64,000 nt of DNA, from assembly GCA_947492525.1 (NCBI GenBank), contig CANLNQ010000015.1:124001-188000 (forward strand), in the 5' to 3' direction. Source of the DNA: an uncultured Granulosicoccus sp. (GTDB lineage: Bacteria > Pseudomonadota > Gammaproteobacteria > Granulosicoccales > Granulosicoccaceae). The notes under the pieces were generated by a model. That model did no database searches, had not been told where the DNA came from, and saw nothing but the letters and a program-made list of their open reading frames with translations. A program made the position numbers and the translations under genes. Shown here one piece after another: positions 57,548 to 64,000 of this stretch. Within the stretch, counting starts at the first letter, position 1. Each line of letters begins with the position of its first letter.

Positions 57548-57823
57548 ATGACACCGGATATCGTTATCGACCTCGGGCGCCAGGCTCTGACCACCACGGT
57601 GGCTCTCAGTGCACCGCTGTTGCTGGCGGCGTTGCTGACGGGCCTGGTGGTCGGCCTGTTCCAGGCTGCCACTCAGATCAATGAACAGACCCTGAGCTTC
57701 ATTCCGAAACTGTTGTCGATGGTGATTGTCCTGATCGCAACCGGACCCTGGCTGTTGCAGGTCATTCTGGATTTTACGACCCAGCTGATCGTGGATACCG
57801 TGCCCAGAATCATAGGTAGCTGA
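57548..57823 (+). CDS. fliQ: flagellar biosynthesis protein FliQ
   Basis: 91 residues, two membrane helices. VIDLGRQALTTTVALSAPLLLAALLTGLVVGLFQAATQINEQTLSFIPK is the family signature. Strong SD AGGAGGTGATG upstream. Wraps the FliP-FliR gate. Stop overlaps the fliR start (TGATG). Confidence 0.97.
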   Translation: MTPDIVIDLGRQALTTTVALSAPLLLAALLTGLVVGLFQAATQINEQTLSFIPKLLSMVIVLIATGPWLLQVILDFTTQLIVDTVPRIIGS

Positions 57824-58602
57824 TGTCAGCCCTGACGATCACTGCAGAACAGATCAACGGGTATGTAGGACTGTTCATGTGGCCTCTGTTCCGGGTTGCA
57901 GGATTGTTTTCCATCATGCCTGTGCTGGGGGGCGGAGAAGTCCCGGTCAAGGTCCGTATCGGACTTGCATTCATGATAACGCTGTTGATCGTGCCGTCGC
58001 TGGGGCCGATGCCCGAGCTGGACCCGCTGTCGTTCGACAGTGTCCTGGTGTCCGTGCAGCAATTGATCATCGGCGTCGCCATGGGCCTGATGGTGCTTAT
58101 CGTGTTCAATGCGGTCACGATGGCAGGTGAGAGCATTGCCGTCACCATGGGGCTGGGTTTCGCGATGCTCAATGATCCGCAGAACGGTAGCCAGGTTCCC
58201 ACCGTGAGTCAGTTCTACCTGATCATGGCCACCTTGTTGTTTCTGGCCTTCAACGGGCACCACGCCATCGTGCTTCTGCTCACGGCAAGCTTTACCTATC
58301 TGCCCGTCGGACAGGCGCTGGGAGAAGAGGCCATCTGGGTGCTGCTCACCTGGGGCGCAATCATATTCAAGGGAGCACTGACCATTGCCTTGCCGGCACT
58401 GGCAGCCATGCTGACCGTGAATATCATCATGGGGGTGATCACCAGGGCAGCGCCTCAGCTCAACCTGTTCTCGGTCGGTTTTCCGATCACTATGACGGTG
58501 GGGTTTCTCTCCATCCTGTTTACACTGCCATCCTTCCAGGTGTCCTTCGAATCACTGTTGATACTGGTGCAATCCACCATTGTCGCCTTTCTGAGGGGCT
58601 GA
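57823..58602 (+). CDS. fliR: flagellar biosynthesis protein FliR
   Basis: 259 residues, six or so hydrophobic segments. FMWPLFRVAGLFSIMPVLGGGEVPVKVRIGLAFMITLLIVP, LGFAMLNDPQNGSQVPTVSQFYLIMATLLFLAFNGHHAIV and FSVGFPITMTVGFL match FliR, which caps the FliP pentamer in the export gate and contacts FlhB. flhB follows after 4 bp. Confidence 0.97.
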   Translation: MSALTITAEQINGYVGLFMWPLFRVAGLFSIMPVLGGGEVPVKVRIGLAFMITLLIVPSLGPMPELDPLSFDSVLVSVQQLIIGVAMGLMVLIVFNAVTMAGESIAVTMGLGFAMLNDPQNGSQVPTVSQFYLIMATLLFLAFNGHHAIVLLLTASFTYLPVGQALGEEAIWVLLTWGAIIFKGALTIALPALAAMLTVNIIMGVITRAAPQLNLFSVGFPITMTVGFLSILFTLPSFQVSFESLLILVQSTIVAFLRG

Positions 58603-58606
58603 TACC

Positions 58607-59749
58607 TTGGCAGGCGCACCTGATAGCGGACAGGATCGCACAGAAGACGCGAGTCCGAAACGACTTGCCGATGCCCGCAAGAAGGGCGATGTTCCCCGAT
58701 CCAAGGAACTCAATACGGTACTGATGCTTCTCGCCTCGCTGATCGGGTTCGCGGTGCTGGGTAGCGGCGGGGTCCATGCCTACAGGGACCTGGCGAGCCA
58801 TCAATGGGATATCGATCGAGAGCGCATCTTCTCGGACAATGCGGTGCTCAATGGTTTGCTGACCCCATTCATCGAAGCCTTGTGGATAGCCGGTCCGTTT
58901 CTGCTGCTGATGTTTCTTGCGGTCTTCATCGGTCCACTGTGCATGGGCGGCTGGGTGTTCAGTACATCCTCGCTGAAGGTTGATCCGGGCAAGCTCAATC
59001 CTCTGAAGGGCCTGAAACGGATGGTAGGCCTGCAGGGGCTGGTTGAATTGCTGAAGTCCCTGATGAAGGTCATCCTGCTGGGAGGCGTGGCGGTCCTGTT
59101 GCTCAAGGGACATATCGATGACTACCTGAGCCTGGGCGTTCTACCGCTGGATGAGGCTGTCAACAAGATGTTTGTTGTCATGTTCACGATTCTGATGATC
59201 CTGGTCCTCTCACTCAGCCTGGTCGCAATGGTGGATGTGCCGTATCAGCGCTGGAGTCATGCGCGCAAGCTGCGCATGACCAAACAGGAGGTTCGCGATG
59301 AGAGCAAGGAGCAGAACGGTAATCCCGAAGTCAAGGCCAAGGTGCGGCAGATGCAACAGGTCATGGCCAACAAGCGCATGCTTACCGATGTGCCTGATGC
59401 CGATGTCATCATCGTCAACCCCACACACTTCTCGGTTGCCCTGAAGTACAGCGAAGACGAAGTGGCCCCCGTGGTTGTGGCCAAGGGCATCGACCACATG
59501 GCCTTGAAAATCAGGGAAATCGGCAAGGAGCACAAGGTCTCCATCTTCAGTGCTCCGCCGCTGGCCCGAGCGCTGTATCGCCACAGTGAAGTGGGTGAAA
59601 CCATTCCGTCCGAACTTTATCTTGCCGTAGCTCAGGTTTTGGCCTACGTGCTGCAGGTAAAGAAACTGAATTTTGCAGACCAGCGTCGTCTCGTACCGCC
59701 GACAGATCTCGAGGTACCGGCGTCGATGCAGGATAAAAAGGATCAGTAG
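58607..59749 (+). CDS. flhB: flagellar biosynthesis protein FlhB
   Basis: 380 residues starting with TTG (58607) after GAGGGG; MAGAPDSGQDRTEDASPKRLADARKKGDVPRS aligns with the FlhB N-terminus, so this start is well supported. Four membrane helices, then a cytoplasmic domain with the autocleavage site NPTH (about 270-273, in VIIVNPTHFSVALKYSE). Cleavage lets FliK switch export specificity. KGIDHMALKIREIGKEHKVSIFSAPPLARALYRHSEVGETIP is canonical. Confidence 0.97.
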   Translation: MAGAPDSGQDRTEDASPKRLADARKKGDVPRSKELNTVLMLLASLIGFAVLGSGGVHAYRDLASHQWDIDRERIFSDNAVLNGLLTPFIEALWIAGPFLLLMFLAVFIGPLCMGGWVFSTSSLKVDPGKLNPLKGLKRMVGLQGLVELLKSLMKVILLGGVAVLLLKGHIDDYLSLGVLPLDEAVNKMFVVMFTILMILVLSLSLVAMVDVPYQRWSHARKLRMTKQEVRDESKEQNGNPEVKAKVRQMQQVMANKRMLTDVPDADVIIVNPTHFSVALKYSEDEVAPVVVAKGIDHMALKIREIGKEHKVSIFSAPPLARALYRHSEVGETIPSELYLAVAQVLAYVLQVKKLNFADQRRLVPPTDLEVPASMQDKKDQ

Positions 59750-59908
59750 ATCGGACCCCTCATGAAGAACATTCATCTTGTGCCAGAGATTGGCTCATCA
59801 GTACCGTTCTCCGGCACTGACAAGGACAGCAGCTATTGCCATGCGGATCTTTCGCGGTGGTGCACTGCTGCCGCTGTCTTTCCGCGAGTGATGGAAGAGG
59901 GCTGATCG

Positions 59909-61990
59909 ATGAGCATGCAGTCAACCAGAACCTTTTTCAGGGAGTTGCAGCTGACCGGCCTTGGTGCGCCGTTCCTGGTGCTGTTGATGCTGGTCATGAT
60001 GGTTCTGCCGATTCCTGCCATCGGCCTGGATCTGCTGTTCACCTTCAACATCGCCTTGTCGCTGATTGTACTGCTGGTGACGGTCTATACCAGCCGTCCT
60101 CTGGAGTTTTCCTCCTTTCCCACGGTCCTGCTGGTGGCAACCATGTTGCGCCTGTCTCTCAATATCGCCTCAACGCGGGTGGTGCTGATCGAAGGGCATA
60201 CCGGGACGGCATCTGCCGGGCAAGTCATCGAGTCGTTCGGCAACTTCGTCATCGGTGGTAACTATGCCGTCGGTTTCGTGGTGTTCGCCATATTGGTGAT
60301 CATCAACTTCGTGGTGGTCACCAAGGGCGCAGGGCGCGTATCCGAGGTCAGTGCGCGCTTCGTTCTGGATGCCATGCCGGGAAAACAGATGGCCATCGAT
60401 GCCGATCTGAACGCGGGGCTGGTTGATCAGGAGGAGGCAAGAAAGCGACGTTCCGATATTGCCCGGGAAGCCGATTTCTACGGCTCCATGGATGGTGCCA
60501 GCAAATTCGTGAAGGGCGACGCCATTGCCGGTCTGCTGGTGCTTTTCATCAACATCCTGGGCGGTCTCGCCGTGGGTGTCGGACAGCACGGTCTGAGCTT
60601 TGCGGAAGCGGGTCACAACTACACGTTGCTGACGATTGGTGATGGACTGGTTGCACAGATTCCCTCGCTACTGTTGTCCATGGGAACCGCCGTCATCGTC
60701 ACGCGTGTCTCGGCAGCCGAGGACATGGGTGAGCAGATCACCATGCAGTTGTTCAAGGATCAGCGGGCTCTCGTCATCACCGCCATTCTGATCGGCTTGC
60801 TGGGTATCGTGCCAGGCATGCCCAATCTGGTATTCCTCACCCTGGGCGCTGGTCTGGGCGCCTACGCCTGGTACACCCGTAACGCCTATGCGGAGAAGCC
60901 CGAACCCGAGCAGGAGGAGATCAGACCGGAAAAACCGGCGGAACTGAGTTGGGAGGACGTACAGACCACGGATATCCTCGGGCTGGAAGTCGGTTTCGGT
61001 CTGATACCGCTGGTCGATGCCCGACAGGGTGGAAAGCTGCCCGACAGAATCAAGGCGGTACGTCGCAAGCTCACCGAAGAGCTTGGTTTTCTGATTCACG
61101 CCGTTCACATCAAGGACAATCTCGATCTACCGGCCACGCGTTATCGAATCTCGATACTTGGCGTCACCGAGGGGGAGGCGGATCTGCACCCCGACAAGGA
61201 ATTGGCGATCGGCAGCGGTATTGAAAGCAGCACGCTGCAGGGTATTGCCACAAAGGACCCGGCCTATGGAATGGACGCCGTGTGGATCCGTATCGATCAG
61301 CGAGACAGTGCACAGGCATTGGGTTACACGGTGGTGGATCCGGGCACGGTTATAGCGACACACATGAGCAAGTTACTCATGCAACACGCAGGGAGTCTGC
61401 TCGGTCATCAGGAGGCTCAATCTCTGCTGGATACGCTCAGCAAGAGTGCTCCGCGACTGGTGGAGGACCTGGTTCCCAAGATGTTGCCTCTACCGACGGT
61501 GGTCAAGGTGTTACAGAATCTGCTCGATGAAGGAATACCGGTCAAGGACATGCGCTCCATTGCCGAAACACTGGCGGAGAAGGGCACGCACACGACTGAT
61601 TCCGAAGAACTGACCGCCGCCGTTCGGGTCGCCCTGCGACGCCAGATTACCGGTCAGCTGATCTCCTTCGAGGAAACGCTGCCGGTCATCACGCTGGATG
61701 CCGAGCTGGAGAAGTTGTGTCTGAGCTCGGTGGAATCGGAAAACAGCGGCGGCCTGGGCATAGAGCCCGGGCTTGCCGAACGTCTCTATCAGTCCCTGGC
61801 CGATAGTGTGCACAGGCAGGAAGTCAACGATGAACCAGCCGTTCTGCTGGTGAGTCCGAAACTGCGGCCATGGCTGGCAGGAATGGTGCGACACACCATC
61901 CCTCTGTTGAAGGTTCTGGCTTACAACGAAATTGCTGAAAACAAGCGGTTGAAGGTGATTGCGAACATCGGCGGCGAAGCTGTCGCGTGA
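59909..61990 (+). CDS. flhA: flagellar biosynthesis protein FlhA
   Basis: 693 residues (start ATG 59909; ATG 59915 is also in frame). N-terminal half with eight hydrophobic segments and the FHIPEP loop (KGAGRVSEVSARFVLDAMPGKQMAIDADLNAGLVDQEEARKRRSDIAREADFYGSMDGASKFVKGDAIA); the C-terminal cytoplasmic half binds FliJ and substrate chaperones. Ion-driven export ring. A 159-bp gap before it (59750-59908) shows no clear promoter. flhF follows 48 bp later. Confidence 0.98.
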   Translation: MSMQSTRTFFRELQLTGLGAPFLVLLMLVMMVLPIPAIGLDLLFTFNIALSLIVLLVTVYTSRPLEFSSFPTVLLVATMLRLSLNIASTRVVLIEGHTGTASAGQVIESFGNFVIGGNYAVGFVVFAILVIINFVVVTKGAGRVSEVSARFVLDAMPGKQMAIDADLNAGLVDQEEARKRRSDIAREADFYGSMDGASKFVKGDAIAGLLVLFINILGGLAVGVGQHGLSFAEAGHNYTLLTIGDGLVAQIPSLLLSMGTAVIVTRVSAAEDMGEQITMQLFKDQRALVITAILIGLLGIVPGMPNLVFLTLGAGLGAYAWYTRNAYAEKPEPEQEEIRPEKPAELSWEDVQTTDILGLEVGFGLIPLVDARQGGKLPDRIKAVRRKLTEELGFLIHAVHIKDNLDLPATRYRISILGVTEGEADLHPDKELAIGSGIESSTLQGIATKDPAYGMDAVWIRIDQRDSAQALGYTVVDPGTVIATHMSKLLMQHAGSLLGHQEAQSLLDTLSKSAPRLVEDLVPKMLPLPTVVKVLQNLLDEGIPVKDMRSIAETLAEKGTHTTDSEELTAAVRVALRRQITGQLISFEETLPVITLDAELEKLCLSSVESENSGGLGIEPGLAERLYQSLADSVHRQEVNDEPAVLLVSPKLRPWLAGMVRHTIPLLKVLAYNEIAENKRLKVIANIGGEAVA

Positions 61991-62038
61991 AGAATCCGTT
62001 GCTGAATACTCTGCCGTCAACCCAATGCGAATCCTGAC

Positions 62039-63574
62039 ATGCAATTGAGACGATTTACTGCTGCTACAACTCCTGAAGCCCTCGGAGCGGTCAGAATGGC
62101 ATTGGGTGATGATGCCATCATTCTGGCCAATCGCAGGGTGGGCGACCAGGTCGAGATCATCGCGACGGCACAGATGGACGATGTGTCTGCCATGGCCGCG
62201 TCGAGCGCCGCGGAAGCGCCTGCGCCGATGGCCGCTCGTCCTGCCGAGGCGGCGCAGATCCATGCGGATGGCTCGGTGGCGGCCTTTACACCTTCCAGCC
62301 CCGTTCGAATCGATGCCGATGTGGAACCTCGGCAAAGCAAGGCAGCGCCCACGCAGCAAACCGTCAGGTATGTCGATATAAAGGACTACGGTGACACGTC
62401 GGACGTGGAGGATGACACCGTCTCCCTGTCAAGCCTGGGAAGCTCGGCCTCCTCGCACGCCAACCGCAGTTTGCCGTTGCTGGCCGAGCGTAGTGCCGAA
62501 TCGTCACGCTCCCGGGAGATACATCATGACAGCGCCAACAGCCACGTCCATGGTGCAAAACCCGAGGCTTTCGATGCGCGCAGCAAGAAGGTCGCGCCTA
62601 CACTGGAATCGATAGCCGCCGCATTCAGCGCGCAATCACAGCTCATGGAGCAGCATTTTCGTGGTCTCGAGGTCAATCTGTGGGGCAAGAACGCACCCAA
62701 TCGCAGCGTTCACCTGCAGCAGCTGCTTTCGCTGGGTATCGGCGCCGAGCTGGCCGTACGCCTGGTTGAGCGCTGCGCACCGGAACTGCCGGCTGATACG
62801 GCAATTCGTCAATCATTGGCCACACTCAAGTCATCATTGAATATCGCCAGAGACAAGACCTTCGATGTACCGGGTGTGACGATCATGTACGGACCGCCCG
62901 GTGCGGGCAAGACAACGGCTCTGATGAAGCTTGCCACGGAGCATGTCAGGCAGAACGATAACCAGTCCATTGTCATCATCTGTGCGGATACGCGTCGTAT
63001 CGGAGCCTTCGAAGAGCTGCAGGCTTACGGCAGGTTGCTTGGTGTGCCCACTGTCCATGCCCATGACATGGCCGAGCTGACCAGTCTGGCAACTGCATTC
63101 CAGCACAAGAAGCTGGTGCTGATCGACCACACCTTGCCGGCGGACCCCGGAGCAGTACCGCTACCACAATCCCTGTTGAGGCCATCGAGTGTGGATACGG
63201 TCAGGCACCTGTTTGCCCTGCCTGCCACCGCGCAGACGTCCACGGCCGAGTCGTTGATCAGGGCGCATTGCACCGGCCAATGGCAGATGAATCTGGTCCT
63301 GACCAATCTGGATACGAGTGCACGATTCGGAGAACTGCTCAATGCCATCATTCGCCATGAGTGCCCGGTGGCGTACTGGTCGGACGATGCAAGTGTGCAG
63401 CGACCACTGGAGAGGGCAGATGCCTCGGTCCTGATTGCCACGGCAGTGGCAATGAGGAAGCGTATCGAACAGTCAGCCGATGACCAATGGTTGCATCGAC
63501 TGATTCAACCATCGAATCAGGCGTTTCCAACGCCACTGGAGGCGGCTGAGGGATCAGTTCAGAACTGCGCATGA
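62039..63574 (+). CDS. flhF: FlhF-like SRP-type GTPase with degenerate G3/G4 motifs
   Basis: 511 residues. The N-terminal MQLRRFTAATTPEALGAVRMALGDDAIILANRRV is the FlhF B domain; a low-complexity linker (about 55-200) follows, then the N and G domains. P-loop GPPGAGKTT (about 285-293) and DTRRIGAFEELQAYGRLLGVP keep the FlhF pattern. The G3 motif, normally DTAG, reads DHTL (about 362-365), and G4, normally TKLD, reads TNLD (about 420-424). FlhF sets the place and number of polar flagella. The last four bases overlap the next gene (ATGA). Confidence 0.9.
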   Translation: MQLRRFTAATTPEALGAVRMALGDDAIILANRRVGDQVEIIATAQMDDVSAMAASSAAEAPAPMAARPAEAAQIHADGSVAAFTPSSPVRIDADVEPRQSKAAPTQQTVRYVDIKDYGDTSDVEDDTVSLSSLGSSASSHANRSLPLLAERSAESSRSREIHHDSANSHVHGAKPEAFDARSKKVAPTLESIAAAFSAQSQLMEQHFRGLEVNLWGKNAPNRSVHLQQLLSLGIGAELAVRLVERCAPELPADTAIRQSLATLKSSLNIARDKTFDVPGVTIMYGPPGAGKTTALMKLATEHVRQNDNQSIVIICADTRRIGAFEELQAYGRLLGVPTVHAHDMAELTSLATAFQHKKLVLIDHTLPADPGAVPLPQSLLRPSSVDTVRHLFALPATAQTSTAESLIRAHCTGQWQMNLVLTNLDTSARFGELLNAIIRHECPVAYWSDDASVQRPLERADASVLIATAVAMRKRIEQSADDQWLHRLIQPSNQAFPTPLEAAEGSVQNCA

Positions 63575-63993
63575 ATGCACTGCTTTTTCTGAGTACCGGT
63601 CTGACGATTCTTGTCCTGATTCCGTGCTTCATCATTCTCGCTCGTCTGGCTACCTTGCAAGGCCAGGCAAAGACTCAGCGTGAGCAGCTGGATCGCATCG
63701 AGGTCAGCATCCATGCTCTGGCCGATATGCATGACGGCATGCAGAAGCGGATTGATCAATTGGCAACCGATGTGTTGCAGCGTGAAATCTATCAGAACGC
63801 GGACGACCGGCACGAAAACGCCATTAAAGACGCAAGAGCGGGATGTGATGTCAGCATGCTTGTACACCGACATGGACTTTCTACCGATGAGGCAGCCTTG
63901 ATACATGCCCTTCACGGTAAACATCAACCCGTGTCACTGATTGATGCCGAGATGGAAGATTCTTCATCAAACACCTGGTCGGGAGACATCTAA
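63571..63993 (+). CDS. DUF2802 domain protein, membrane-anchored
   Basis: 140 residues, coupled to flhF by ATGA. One N-terminal membrane helix (LLFLSTGLTILVLIPCFIILARLA), a coiled-coil segment (QREQLDRIEVSIHALADMHDGMQKRIDQL), then HENAIKDARAGCDVSMLVHRHGLSTDEAALIHALH, which matches DUF2802. That family usually sits near cheW in gammaproteobacterial chemotaxis/motility operons; its function is not known. Here it occupies the place where flhG (fleN) normally follows flhF. Confidence 0.82.
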   Translation: MNALLFLSTGLTILVLIPCFIILARLATLQGQAKTQREQLDRIEVSIHALADMHDGMQKRIDQLATDVLQREIYQNADDRHENAIKDARAGCDVSMLVHRHGLSTDEAALIHALHGKHQPVSLIDAEMEDSSSNTWSGDI

Positions 63994-63996
63994 TCC

Positions 63997-64000
63997 ATGG
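63997..64000 (+). other. possible start of the next gene
   Basis: An ATG at 63997, three bases after the DUF2802 stop, may open the next flagellar or chemotaxis gene; the window ends here, so nothing can be said of it. Confidence 0.3.

Noticed and set aside
59750-59908. Separate promoter before flhA
   Set aside because: CCGGCACTGACAAGGAC has the -24-like half, but no TTGC at the right distance; no sigma-28 element was convincing.

Overview
The window is one contiguous piece of a bacterial chromosome. It is gene-dense, fairly GC-rich and almost free of mobile DNA: I see no insertion sequence, integrase, CRISPR array or rRNA gene. The order tRNA-Tyr, tRNA-Gly, tRNA-Thr, tuf, tRNA-Trp, secE, nusG, rplKAJL, rpoBC, an RpoB close to the E. 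coli protein, an LptE lipoprotein and a sigma-54-type flagellar promoter all point to a motile, polarly flagellated gammaproteobacterium. The tandem UvrA, the Aap amino-acid importer and the many orphan genes suggest a marine or environmental lineage (Chromatiales/Granulosicoccaceae-like), but I cannot place it further from sequence alone.

Region 1 (1-6.0 kb): the end of a Bcr/CflA-type drug transporter, a DUF368 (undecaprenyl-phosphate translocase family) gene coupled to a phosphoribosyltransferase, a second phosphoribosyltransferase running the other way, a degenerate GGDEF-like protein, and an amino-acid ABC importer (binding protein and one permease, no ATPase). Region 2 (6.0-25.5 kb): an acyl-CoA thioesterase behind a double-length UvrA; a PhyH dioxygenase translationally coupled to a phosphopantetheinyl transferase; leuS; an EamA exporter; zwf; an RNB-domain ribonuclease; a phospholipase D-like protein; DUF302 and lptE; a GhrA-like dehydrogenase, a flavin reductase and gltA.

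Region 3 (25.5-30.7 kb): about 0.9 kb of apparently non-coding DNA, then the aapJQMP amino-acid import operon with an attenuator-like terminator after aapJ. Region 4 (30.8-45.1 kb): the tRNA-tufB and secE-nusG-rplKAJL-rpoBC transcription/translation block, opened by a near-consensus sigma-70 promoter. Region 5 (45.1-64 kb): a periplasmic thioredoxin-like gene facing rpoC, then an 18-kb run of flagellar genes in one direction: fliEFGHIJKLMNOPQR-flhB-flhA-flhF and a DUF2802 gene. Upstream of fliE lie a GGCAC-N5-TTGCT sigma-54 element and, about 200 bp further up, a dyad resembling the Pseudomonas FleQ box.

The flagellar set builds the MS ring and switch (FliF, G, M, N), the export ATPase complex (FliH, I, J), the export gate (FliOPQR, FlhAB), hook-length control (FliK), the stator-associated FliL and polar placement (FlhF). 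Its most unusual features are a FliM without the N-terminal CheY-P-binding peptide and an FlhF whose G3 and G4 GTPase motifs are degenerate, followed by DUF2802 rather than FlhG. I found no clearly undescribed system; these deviations, the tandem UvrA and the paired phosphoribosyltransferases are the best leads.
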